DNA of 6,266 bases, taken from assembly GCA_902481695.1 (NCBI GenBank), contig CABSXY010000114.1:1-6266 (forward strand), in the 5' to 3' direction. Every line of letters starts with the position of its first letter. The stretch's first letter is position 1. This document shows positions 1 to 5,175 of the stretch, piece after piece. Position numbers and translations under genes: made by a program. A model generated the notes under the pieces. It was not told the DNA's origin and did not search any database. It saw only the letters and a program-made list of their open reading frames with translations. Source of the DNA: an uncultured Haemophilus sp. Lineage in GTDB: Bacteria; Pseudomonadota; Gammaproteobacteria; Enterobacterales; Pasteurellaceae.

Positions 1-113
1 ATATTCAATTTAAAGTGACTTCTGCCGATAGCCGCCGTTTAATTCAGGTACGCGTAACCGTGCCGGATGAGCATTTATCGGATATGGAAGTCGTGGAAGA
101 ACAAGCTGAATAA
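1..113 (+). CDS. corC: CorC/HlyC-family transporter-associated protein, C-terminal end (partial)
   Basis: This is the 3' end of a gene that begins before the window. The reading frame starts at base 3 and gives 36 residues before TAA at 111-113. The visible stretch contains FKVTSADSRRLIQVRV, which matches the C-terminal strand of the CorC/HlyC transporter-associated domain found at the end of CBS-domain proteins such as E. coli CorC (YbeX). It ends in an acidic tail (EVVEEQAE), also typical of the family. Family members are linked to magnesium/cobalt efflux or resistance and usually sit just upstream of lnt in gammaproteobacteria, which fits the next gene here. The CBS domains are outside the window and cannot be checked. 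The identification rests on a short segment plus gene order. Confidence 0.8.
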   Translation, partial: IQFKVTSADSRRLIQVRVTVPDEHLSDMEVVEEQAE

Positions 114-138
114 ATTGCTCAGTTGACCGTATTCTTAG

Positions 139-172
139 CCCCCTCTTTGCTGAAGAGGGGGAATATTTTTTT
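139..172 (+). terminator. Intrinsic (Rho-independent) terminator after corC
   Basis: A perfect 9-bp stem is formed by CCCCCTCTT (139-147) and AAGAGGGGG (153-161), with a 5-base loop TGCTG. It is followed by AATA and seven T residues (166-172). The stem is GC-rich at its base, in an otherwise AT-rich region, and the T-tract sits at the expected distance. It lies 25 bp after the corC stop codon and should end corC transcription. Its T-tract ends only 5 bases before the first possible lnt start codon, so lnt needs read-through or its own promoter. Confidence 0.92.
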
Positions 173-177
173 ATAGT

Positions 178-1719
178 ATGGATAAAATGAATAAGTTAGT
201 GATTTATCTTATTGCCCTGATTTCTGGTGTGATTGGCGTGTTTGCCTTTTCGCCGTTTGATTATTGGGGATTAGCCTATGTATCCTTAGGCGGATTACTT
301 TTTGTGGCGAAAAATGCCAAAAAATCAACCGCACTTTTGGCCACCTTTTTGTGGTCGATGGGCTTTTTCTGTTTTGGTGTAAGTTGGTTAAATGTTAGCA
401 TTCATCAATTTGGTGGTGCTTCCCTTGGCGTGAGTTATCTCTTGGTGGGCTTGCTTTCTGCCTACCTTGCACTTTATCCAATGCTTTTCACTTATTTAGT
501 GCAACGTTTTCAGGTGCAAAGTGCGGTCATTTTTGCCGCGATTTGGACATTGACTGAATTCTTGCGTGGATGGGTATTTACCGGTTTTCCTTGGTTACAA
601 TTTGGTTATACTCAAATCGACAGTCCATTTTACGGTATCGCCCCGATCTTTGGTGTGACAGGGATGACATTCTTTACCGTTTGGACAAGTGCGGTCATTT
701 TTAATCTTGTTTTTTCACTATCGAAAAAACAATGGAATTTAGTCAGTGTGAATGCATTGCTATTATTGGTTGTGGGTGGATTAAGTGCTTATGCCGGTAA
801 GGTGAATTTTGTTCAACCAAAAGGAGATAAAGGATTAACCGTCACCCTTGCACAAGGTAATATTGAGCAAAATTTAAAATGGGATCCTGAATATCTTTAT
901 GCCACGGTAGACATCTATCAAAAACAAATTTTGGCACATTTAGGCAAGTCTGATTTGATTATTTTACCCGAGTCGGCATTGCCTACTCTTGAAAATGCCA
1001 TTACGCCATTTTTTGAAGCTTTAGATAAAGTTGCGAAAGAGAAAAACACGGAAGTGATGATTGGCACCGTATATCGCGATGAACAAAGCGGTAAATTATT
1101 AAATTCGATTGTGACGGCAGGGAATCCAGATTTTCCTTATGAATTAACGACAAAAAATCGTTACAGCAAACATCATCTCGTGCCATTTGGTGAGTACGTG
1201 CCGTTAGAAAGTTTGTTACGTCCACTTAACTCGGTATTTAATTTACCAATGTCTGCATTCCAAAGTGGCGATGCAGTACAGCCATCTTTTATGGCAAAAC
1301 AACATGCTTTTGCACCGGCTATTTGTTATGAAATTATTTTCGGTGAGCAACTTCGTGAAAATCTGAAAAAAGAGACGGATTATTTGCTGACTATTTCTAA
1401 TGATGCGTGGTTTGGTGATAGCATTGGCCCTTGGCAGCATTTACAAATGGCTAGAATGCGTGCGCTCGAATTAGGTAAACCATTAATTCGTGCAACCAAT
1501 ACGGGGATTTCAGTGTTTATTGATGCAAAAGGCAAGATTGAAGCGCAAGCACCGCAATTTGAGGAAACCACACTGACCCATAAAATGGTGCCAACAGAAG
1601 GCAAAACGCCTTATGCAGCATTAGGTAATTTACCTATTTATGTGTTGTCATTGATTTTTGTGTTATTACGTGGTTTCACGACGTTATTAAAACGTCGCTT
1701 GAACCTTTCACAAAAATAG
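178..1719 (+). CDS. lnt: Apolipoprotein N-acyltransferase
   Basis: Lnt transfers an acyl chain from a phospholipid (normally phosphatidylethanolamine) to the amino group of the N-terminal cysteine of diacylated lipoproteins, the last step of lipoprotein maturation in the inner membrane. The product of 513 residues matches the family length (E. coli 512). Hydrophobic membrane segments fill roughly residues 5-205, a nitrilase-like periplasmic domain spans about 220-460, and a final helix lies near 484-500. The catalytic triad is visible: Glu265 in LPESALP, Lys331 in NRYSKHHLVPFGE and Cys383 in AICYEI. Other landmarks are TEFLRGWVFTGFPWLQFGY (127-144) and ISNDAWFG (406-413). The first ATG (178) has no Shine-Dalgarno sequence because a terminator T-tract lies directly upstream. 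ATG at 187 (fourth codon) has a weak GGA at 180-182 and gives a cleaner N-terminus (MNKLVIYL), so 187 may be the true start. The gene carries three uptake signals in its 5' third. Confidence 0.97.
   Translation: MDKMNKLVIYLIALISGVIGVFAFSPFDYWGLAYVSLGGLLFVAKNAKKSTALLATFLWSMGFFCFGVSWLNVSIHQFGGASLGVSYLLVGLLSAYLALYPMLFTYLVQRFQVQSAVIFAAIWTLTEFLRGWVFTGFPWLQFGYTQIDSPFYGIAPIFGVTGMTFFTVWTSAVIFNLVFSLSKKQWNLVSVNALLLLVVGGLSAYAGKVNFVQPKGDKGLTVTLAQGNIEQNLKWDPEYLYATVDIYQKQILAHLGKSDLIILPESALPTLENAITPFFEALDKVAKEKNTEVMIGTVYRDEQSGKLLNSIVTAGNPDFPYELTTKNRYSKHHLVPFGEYVPLESLLRPLNSVFNLPMSAFQSGDAVQPSFMAKQHAFAPAICYEIIFGEQLRENLKKETDYLLTISNDAWFGDSIGPWQHLQMARMRALELGKPLIRATNTGISVFIDAKGKIEAQAPQFEETTLTHKMVPTEGKTPYAALGNLPIYVLSLIFVLLRGFTTLLKRRLNLSQK
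328..336 (-). repeat. DNA uptake signal sequence (hUSS), inside lnt
   Basis: Exact ACCGCACTT, the complement of the Haemophilus uptake core AAGTGCGGT. Read on the - strand, the core is followed by an A/T-rich run and a second A/T block about one helical turn later, as in the extended consensus. In the lnt frame it encodes Thr-Ala-Leu (residues 51-53) at the start of a membrane segment. Confidence 0.93.
519..527 (+). repeat. DNA uptake signal sequence (hUSS), inside lnt
   Basis: Exact AAGTGCGGT followed by CATTTTT, a good fit to the extended Haemophilus uptake consensus. It encodes Ser-Ala-Val (residues 115-117) in a hydrophobic segment. The 16 bases starting here are identical to those starting at 687. 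Confidence 0.94.
687..695 (+). repeat. DNA uptake signal sequence (hUSS), inside lnt
   Basis: Exact AAGTGCGGT with both downstream A/T blocks (CATTTTT, then GTTTTTT after six bases), the best match to the extended consensus in the window. It encodes Ser-Ala-Val (residues 171-173), again in a membrane segment of Lnt. Confidence 0.95.
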
Positions 1720-1791
1720 CAGTCAAAACGACCGCACTTTTTTAACGTGAGAGAAAAATAAATTTCTTCTTATAAAACCAATGAGATTTTA
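1720..1791 (+). promoter_or_regulatory. lnt-mlaF intergenic region, probable leader of the mla operon
   Basis: This 72-bp gap is the largest non-coding stretch before the mla genes and the natural place for a promoter of that operon. A TATAAA at 1771-1776 could serve as a -10 box, but I see no convincing -35 element 16-18 bp upstream of it, so no promoter is claimed. There is no convincing terminator: the six T residues at 1738-1743 belong to the uptake signal and its flank and have no adjacent strong stem. Read-through from lnt into mlaF is therefore possible. A weak Shine-Dalgarno sequence (TGAG, 1782-1785) precedes the mlaF ATG. Confidence 0.35.
1731..1739 (-). repeat. DNA uptake signal sequence (hUSS), intergenic
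   Basis: Exact ACCGCACTT, 11 bp after the lnt stop codon and the only copy in this window outside a gene. Read on the - strand it continues with CGTTTTG and then ATTTTTG, matching the extended consensus. It is a single copy, not the inverted pair that often doubles as a terminator in Haemophilus. Confidence 0.94.
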
Positions 1792-2586
1792 ATGAATAAA
1801 AATCTAATCGAAGTCAAAAACCTGACCTTTAAACGAGGTGAGCGTGTGATTTACGATAATCTGAATTTAAAAGTCCAACAGGGCAAAATTACGGCCATTA
1901 TGGGGCCATCAGGGATCGGGAAAACCACGCTACTAAAATTAATCGGTGGTCAGTTGCATCCTGAACAGGGCGAGATTTTGTTTGATGGACAAGATATTTG
2001 TCGTCTTTCAAATCGTGAGCTTTACGAAGTGCGTAAACGCATGGGGATGTTATTCCAATCAGGTGCATTATTTACGGATATTTCAACGTTTGATAACGTG
2101 GCATTTCCGATTCGCGAGCATACGCGTTTGCCAGAAAGTCTAATTCGTCAAATTGTGTTGATGAAATTAGAAGCAGTGGGCTTACGTGGTGCGGCAGATT
2201 TAATGCCTTCAGAGCTTTCAGGGGGGATGGCGCGTCGTGCAGCATTAGCACGTGCGATTGCACTTGACCCAGATTTAATTATGTTTGATGAGCCGTTTAC
2301 GGGGCAAGATCCAATCAGCATGGGCGTGATCGTGAGCTTAATTAAACGCTTAAATGAGGCACTGAATTTAACCTCTATCGTGGTTTCCCATGATGTGAAT
2401 GAAATATTAAGTATTGCAGATTATGCCTATATTATTGCGGATAAGCATGTGATTGCCGAAGGAACATCAGAGCAACTGCTCGCGAGCCAAGATCCGCAAG
2501 TAGTGCAGTTCTTAAAAGGTGAAGCAGATGGTCCGGTAAAATTCCATTATCCGGCAGGTGATTATGTGGAGGAATTATTTAAATGA
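1792..2586 (+). CDS. mlaF: Phospholipid ABC transporter ATP-binding protein MlaF
   Basis: MlaF is the cytoplasmic ATPase of the MlaFEDB complex, which moves phospholipids between the inner membrane and the periplasmic carrier MlaC to maintain outer-membrane lipid asymmetry. All ABC motifs are intact: Walker A GPSGIGKTT (38-46, Lys44), Q-loop Gln89 in LFQSGALF, signature LSGGM (142-146), Walker B LIMFDEP (162-168, catalytic Glu167) and switch His200 in VVSHDV. The segment after about residue 240, including ADGPVKFHYPAGDY, is the MlaF-specific C-terminal extension. In E. coli that extension reaches the neighbouring MlaF and MlaB. The length of 264 residues is close to E. coli MlaF (269). The ATG at 1792 has only a weak TGAG ribosome site, but the product aligns from its first residues. 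The stop codon overlaps the mlaE start (ATGA), pointing to translational coupling. Confidence 0.97.
   Translation: MNKNLIEVKNLTFKRGERVIYDNLNLKVQQGKITAIMGPSGIGKTTLLKLIGGQLHPEQGEILFDGQDICRLSNRELYEVRKRMGMLFQSGALFTDISTFDNVAFPIREHTRLPESLIRQIVLMKLEAVGLRGAADLMPSELSGGMARRAALARAIALDPDLIMFDEPFTGQDPISMGVIVSLIKRLNEALNLTSIVVSHDVNEILSIADYAYIIADKHVIAEGTSEQLLASQDPQVVQFLKGEADGPVKFHYPAGDYVEELFK
2568..2573 (+). promoter_or_regulatory. Ribosome binding site of mlaE inside mlaF
   Basis: GGAGGA lies 9 bases before the mlaE ATG at 2583, within the last codons of mlaF. It is the strongest Shine-Dalgarno sequence in the window. It supports 2583 as the start rather than the ATG four codons further on. Confidence 0.8.
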
Positions 2587-3368
2587 TTGTTGATATGATT
2601 TCTTCACTTGGACGAAGCGTAATTAAATTTTTCCGTGCATTAGGCCGCTCAGGCTTTATGTTGTTCGGTGCGTTAGTGGGTAAGCCACAAATTCGTCAAC
2701 ATTTTCCTTTATTAGTGAAGCAATTACACGTATTAGGTGTACAGTCTTTATTAATTATCCTGCTTTCAGGTTTATTTATTGGAATGGTGTTAGGCTTACA
2801 AGGCTATGTGGTATTAGTCGATTTTTCTGCAGAAACTAGCCTTGGGCAACTTGTGGCGCTGTCTTTATTACGTGAATTAGGCCCAGTAGTGACCGCACTT
2901 TTATTTGCGGGGCGAGCAGGTTCTGCGTTAACGGCTGAAATTGGCTTAATGAAAGCCACAGAACAACTTTCCAGCCTTGAAATGATGGCGGTCGATCCAT
3001 TACGTCGAGTGATTGCACCGCGTTTTTGGGCTGGACTGATTGCGATGCCAATTCTTGCGCTTCTCTTTACCGCGATTGGTATTTGGGGCGGCTCGCTTGT
3101 TGGCGTGGATTGGAAAGGTGTGGATGCAGGTAGCTTCTGGTCTGTGATGCAAAATGCCGTCAGCTGGAGCTATGATATTCTAAACGGATTTATTAAAAGC
3201 GTATTTTTCGCCATTGCGGTGGTGTGGATTGCGTTATTCAATGGTTATGATTGTATTCCAACATCTGAAGGTATCAGTCAGGCTACAACCAGAACGGTTG
3301 TCCACGCATCACTTGTGGTACTTGGGCTCGATTTCATCTTAACTGCCATTATGTTTGGGGCAGGCTAA
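2583..3368 (+). CDS. mlaE: Phospholipid ABC transporter permease MlaE
   Basis: MlaE is the inner-membrane permease subunit, forming a dimer that links the MlaF ATPases to the MlaD ring. The 261-residue product (E. coli 260) is strongly hydrophobic, with an amphipathic N-terminal region (about 1-25) and membrane helices from about residue 53 onward. The conserved family core LLRELGPVVTALLFAGRAGS (95-114) is followed by ALTAEIGLMKATEQL (115-129), which contains the EIG motif of the MlaE family that contacts the ATPase. SSLEMMAVDPLRRVIAPRFW (130-149) and NGYDCIPTSEGISQATTRTV (220-239) are also characteristic. The start overlaps the mlaF stop by 4 bp. An uptake signal at 2892-2900 encodes Thr104-Ala-Leu in the conserved core; as I recall the E. 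coli sequence it has Ala at the Thr position. Confidence 0.97.
   Translation: MIVDMISSLGRSVIKFFRALGRSGFMLFGALVGKPQIRQHFPLLVKQLHVLGVQSLLIILLSGLFIGMVLGLQGYVVLVDFSAETSLGQLVALSLLRELGPVVTALLFAGRAGSALTAEIGLMKATEQLSSLEMMAVDPLRRVIAPRFWAGLIAMPILALLFTAIGIWGGSLVGVDWKGVDAGSFWSVMQNAVSWSYDILNGFIKSVFFAIAVVWIALFNGYDCIPTSEGISQATTRTVVHASLVVLGLDFILTAIMFGAG
2892..2900 (-). repeat. DNA uptake signal sequence (hUSS), inside mlaE
   Basis: Exact ACCGCACTT. The flank on the - strand (CACTACT) fits the extended consensus poorly, so only the core is conserved. It encodes Thr-Ala-Leu (residues 104-106) of MlaE. Confidence 0.88.
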
Positions 3369-3380
3369 TAGGGTATTTTT

Positions 3381-3887
3381 ATGCGACAAACAATTAAATA
3401 TGAATTTTGGGTAGGCTTATTTTTACTACTCGGTATCGCTGCGTTAGTATTTTTAGGCTTACGTGTGGCAAATGTACAAGGTTTTGGTGAAACAAAATCT
3501 TACACAGTAACTGCAACTTTTGACAATATTGGTGGACTAAAAGTCCGTGCACCACTTAAACTTGGTGGGGTAGTCATTGGTCGCGTGTCTGACATTACGT
3601 TAGACGAAAAATCTTACTTGCCAAAAGTAAGCATTGCGATTAATGAAGAATATAAAGAAATTCCGGAAAACAGTTCGTTATCGATCAAAACATCGGGATT
3701 ATTGGGCGAGCAATATATCGCCTTAAGTATGGGCTTTGATGATGGTGAAACCGCGATGTTAAAAAACGGTAGCCAAATTCAAGACACTAAATCCGCAATG
3801 GTATTGGAAGATTTAATCGGCCAGTTCCTTTACGGTGATAAAAAAGCAGACGGTAATGCTGACAAAGCAGAATCAGATGTAAAATAA
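3381..3887 (+). CDS. mlaD: Lipid-binding MCE-domain protein MlaD
   Basis: MlaD is anchored in the inner membrane and forms a hexameric periplasmic ring with a central lipid pore on top of MlaE. The 168-residue product has one N-terminal membrane helix (about 8-28) and a single MCE domain (about 40-118). Hallmarks are YTVTATFDNIGGLKVRAPLK (41-60), LGGVVIGRV (61-69) and SGLLGEQYIAL (105-115). The helical segment SAMVLEDLIGQFLYG (138-152) corresponds to the C-terminal helices lining the pore in E. coli. The charged tail (KKADGNADKAESDVK) is short, making the protein about 15 residues shorter than E. coli MlaD (183) while all core elements are present. It starts 12 bp after mlaE with AGGG at 3370-3373 as ribosome site, and ends in tandem TAA stop codons. 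Confidence 0.96.
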   Translation: MRQTIKYEFWVGLFLLLGIAALVFLGLRVANVQGFGETKSYTVTATFDNIGGLKVRAPLKLGGVVIGRVSDITLDEKSYLPKVSIAINEEYKEIPENSSLSIKTSGLLGEQYIALSMGFDDGETAMLKNGSQIQDTKSAMVLEDLIGQFLYGDKKADGNADKAESDVK

Positions 3888-3899
3888 TAATCTTTATTT

Positions 3900-3904
3900 A
3901 GGAG
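3900..3904 (+). promoter_or_regulatory. Ribosome binding site deciding the mlaC start
   Basis: AGGAG lies 4 bases before the ATG at 3909 and 7 bases before the adjacent ATG at 3912. The 7-base spacing is the more usual one, so translation probably begins at 3912. The two choices differ by one methionine in the signal peptide. Confidence 0.75.
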
Positions 3905-3908
3905 ATTT

Positions 3909-4556
3909 ATGATGAAATTTACTCAGTTTAAAAAATGGTTTAGCGTAATGGCATTTGCAGTGACCGCACTTTTTGTGACTCAAACTGTACGTGCAGAAAC
4001 AAGCCCTTATGTGTTGATGCAACAAGCATCAGATAAGTTATTTGCCGATATCAAAAACAATCAGGCAAAAATTAAAAAGGATCCAAACTATTTACGTACT
4101 ATCGTGCGTAACGATTTATTACCTTACGTGCAAGTAAACTATGCAGGTTCTTTGGTGTTAGGTTCTCACTTTAAATCAACCACACCAGAACAACGTGAAA
4201 AATTCTTTAAAGCATTCAGCGATTTTATCGAACAAGCTTACGCACAAGTGTTAACCGCTTACACCGATCAAAATATTCAAATTGAACCGGCTAAAGAAGT
4301 AGGCGACAAAAACCTTGTAAGCATTCGTGTGAACATCGTGCAAAATGGTGGACAAGCGCCAATTAAATTAGATTTCAAATGGCGTAAAAACAGTAAAACG
4401 GGCGAATGGCAAGCTTATGACATGGTTGCAGAAGGCGTGAGCATGGTTGTCACCAAACAAAACGAATGGAGCGGTATTTTACGTCAACAAGGTATTGATG
4501 CTTTAACCGCTCAAATTCAAAAATCTGCCGCAGCACCTGTGACATTGAGCAAATAA
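3909..4556 (+). CDS. mlaC: Periplasmic phospholipid-binding protein MlaC
   Basis: MlaC is the soluble periplasmic shuttle that carries phospholipid between the inner-membrane MlaFEDB complex and the outer-membrane MlaA-porin complex. The 215-residue product (214 if the second ATG is used) starts with a clear Sec signal peptide: basic MMKFTQFKKW, hydrophobic core FSVMAFAVTALFV, and probable cleavage after VRA (residue 29), leaving a mature protein of about 186 residues. Family-typical segments are NYLRTIVRNDLLPYVQVNYA (74-93), LDFKWRKNSKTGEWQAYDM (155-173) and AEGVSMVVTKQNEWSGILR (175-193). The agreement with E. coli MlaC (211 residues) is extensive. The gene follows mlaD by 21 bp, the largest gap inside the operon, and ends 4 bp before mlaB. 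An uptake signal overlaps the signal-peptide codons. Confidence 0.97.
   Translation: MMKFTQFKKWFSVMAFAVTALFVTQTVRAETSPYVLMQQASDKLFADIKNNQAKIKKDPNYLRTIVRNDLLPYVQVNYAGSLVLGSHFKSTTPEQREKFFKAFSDFIEQAYAQVLTAYTDQNIQIEPAKEVGDKNLVSIRVNIVQNGGQAPIKLDFKWRKNSKTGEWQAYDMVAEGVSMVVTKQNEWSGILRQQGIDALTAQIQKSAAAPVTLSK
3963..3971 (-). repeat. DNA uptake signal sequence (hUSS), in the mlaC signal-peptide codons
   Basis: Exact ACCGCACTT. The - strand flank (CACTGCA, then ATTACG) is only a partial match to the extended consensus. In frame it encodes Thr19-Ala20-Leu21 in the hydrophobic core of the MlaC signal peptide. Confidence 0.9.
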
Positions 4557-4560
4557 GAGA

Positions 4561-4896
4561 ATGACTGCGTTAAAGTGGGATTTAATCCAAAATAATGATA
4601 AGATAGCTCTCCAATTATCGGGGGAGCTATCCCGCAACACGTTGTTACCATTATGGCAACAACGTGCTTCTTTTTTATCAGAAAAGCTGGCGAATCAAAG
4701 TACCATTGAATTTGATTTAACGAATATTAAACGAATTGATTCTGCCGGTTTTGCATTATTGTGTGATTTTCTACATGATAGTGAGCAGTTACCAAATAAA
4801 AAAGTGCGGTTGATAAATCCGCCAGAACAGTTATTAACCCTTGCTGATTTAGTGAATTTATCTCATTGGATTGGCACTTTTATTGATCATCATTAA
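4561..4896 (+). CDS. mlaB: STAS-domain subunit MlaB of the phospholipid transporter
   Basis: MlaB is a small cytoplasmic STAS-domain protein that binds MlaF and is needed for assembly and activity of MlaFEDB in E. coli. The 111-residue product is somewhat longer than E. coli MlaB (97), with extra residues mainly between the N-terminal strand region and the central strand. GELSRNTLLPLW (21-32) and the central IEFDLTNIKRIDSAGFALL (49-67) mark the fold. Ser61 takes the place of the conserved Thr (Thr52) in E. coli MlaB. The gene starts 4 bp after mlaC with little ribosome-site sequence of its own (AAGAGA abuts the ATG), so it probably depends on coupling to mlaC translation. Codons 14-36 lie in two strong hairpins ending in a T-run, and codons 17, 21, 23 and 24 (CTC, GGG, CTA, TCC) look unusual against the TTA-rich neighbours. 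Confidence 0.93.
   Translation: MTALKWDLIQNNDKIALQLSGELSRNTLLPLWQQRASFLSEKLANQSTIEFDLTNIKRIDSAGFALLCDFLHDSEQLPNKKVRLINPPEQLLTLADLVNLSHWIGTFIDHH
4602..4631 (+). other. Strong RNA hairpin inside mlaB (first of a tandem pair)
   Basis: GATAGCTCTCC (4602-4612) pairs with GGGGAGCTATC (4621-4631) to give an 11-bp stem with one G-U pair and an 8-base loop (AATTATCG). It begins 41 bases after the mlaB start codon. The pairing is read directly from the sequence; any function is inferred. A second hairpin starts 6 bases downstream, and the two end at a T-run. Confidence 0.6.
4638..4676 (+). terminator. Candidate intragenic terminator or attenuator in mlaB
   Basis: CACGTTGTT (4638-4646) pairs perfectly with AACAACGTG (4658-4666). 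Inside it, after one A-C mismatch, CCA (4648-4650) pairs with TGG (4654-4656) around a TTA loop, so 12 of 13 positions pair. The stem is followed after one base by TTCTTTTTT (4668-4676). This is the geometry of a Rho-independent terminator, though the stem is less GC-rich than the one at 139-172. Ribosomes translating mlaB would normally disrupt it, so it could act as a conditional terminator that lowers ibaG-murA transcription when mlaB is poorly translated. The function is inferred and chance is not excluded. Confidence 0.35.
4802..4810 (+). repeat. DNA uptake signal sequence (hUSS), inside mlaB
   Basis: Exact AAGTGCGGT preceded by further A residues and followed by TGATAAA, a fair match to the extended consensus. 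Unlike the lnt, mlaE and mlaC copies it is read in the frame that gives Lys-Val-Arg (residues 81-83). Confidence 0.92.
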
Positions 4897-4909
4897 AACG
4901 GAAATCCTA

Positions 4910-5167
4910 ATGGAACTGCAAGAAATTGAACGTATTTTAAAAGAAAGCCTGAATGTAGATGAGGTTTATGCTCAAGGTGAAAATGCTCACTTTGGTGTGA
5001 TTGTAGTGAGTGATGAAATCTCAGCACTTTCTAAATTAAAACAGCAACAAACCATCTACGCGCCATTAATGCCTTACTTTCAAACTGGCGAAATTCACGC
5101 TTTAACTATTAAAACCTATACCACTGCAAAGTGGAAAATGGATCGTCTATTACATCAAGCAAGCTAG
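4910..5167 (+). CDS. ibaG: BolA-family protein IbaG
   Basis: The 85-residue product belongs to the BolA family and matches E. coli IbaG (YrbA, 84 residues), which sits in the same place between mlaB and murA. BolA-type proteins pair with monothiol glutaredoxins and are tied to iron-sulfur trafficking; E. coli IbaG is also linked to acid stress. Visible family features are the NAHFGVIVVS strand (25-34, with His27), KLKQQQTIYAPLMPY (42-56, the helix and loop before the last strands) and IHALTIKTYT (62-71). His63 is at the position of the invariant BolA histidine that can ligate a shared cluster. The frame is open further upstream, but the first family-like residue is the Met at 4910. That start has GGA at 4900-4902 as ribosome site and leaves a 13-bp gap after mlaB. 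Confidence 0.94.
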   Translation: MELQEIERILKESLNVDEVYAQGENAHFGVIVVSDEISALSKLKQQQTIYAPLMPYFQTGEIHALTIKTYTTAKWKMDRLLHQAS

Positions 5168-5175
5168 GATTTTCT

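Noticed and set aside
1001..1604. Minus-strand open frames within lnt, and similar ones in mlaF, mlaE and murA.
   Set aside because: They lie opposite genes with intact catalytic motifs, have no ribosome sites or recognisable domains, and are composition shadows.
1679..1697. Hairpin CGACGTT / AACGTCG with a 5-base loop near the 3' end of lnt, considered as an lnt terminator.
   Set aside because: The 7-bp stem is not followed by a T-tract (the next bases are CTTGAACC) and lies inside the coding sequence; the T-run at 1738-1743 is about 40 bases away.
1720..1745. Uptake signal plus T-run after lnt as a terminator, as seen with inverted uptake-signal pairs in Haemophilus.
   Set aside because: Only one copy is present; the only nearby pairing is a 3-bp GTC/GAC stem, too weak for an intrinsic terminator.
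1741..1791. A sigma-70 promoter for mlaF using TATAAA (1771-1776).
   Set aside because: No acceptable -35 hexamer lies 16-18 bp upstream; TTAACG at 1742-1747 is 23 bp away. A promoter may exist but cannot be placed from sequence.
4871..4909. An upstream extension of ibaG from TTG at 4871.
   Set aside because: The extra 13 residues (ALLLIIIKTEIL after the start) do not resemble any BolA N-terminus and overlap mlaB; the ATG at 4910 has a ribosome site and gives the family length.
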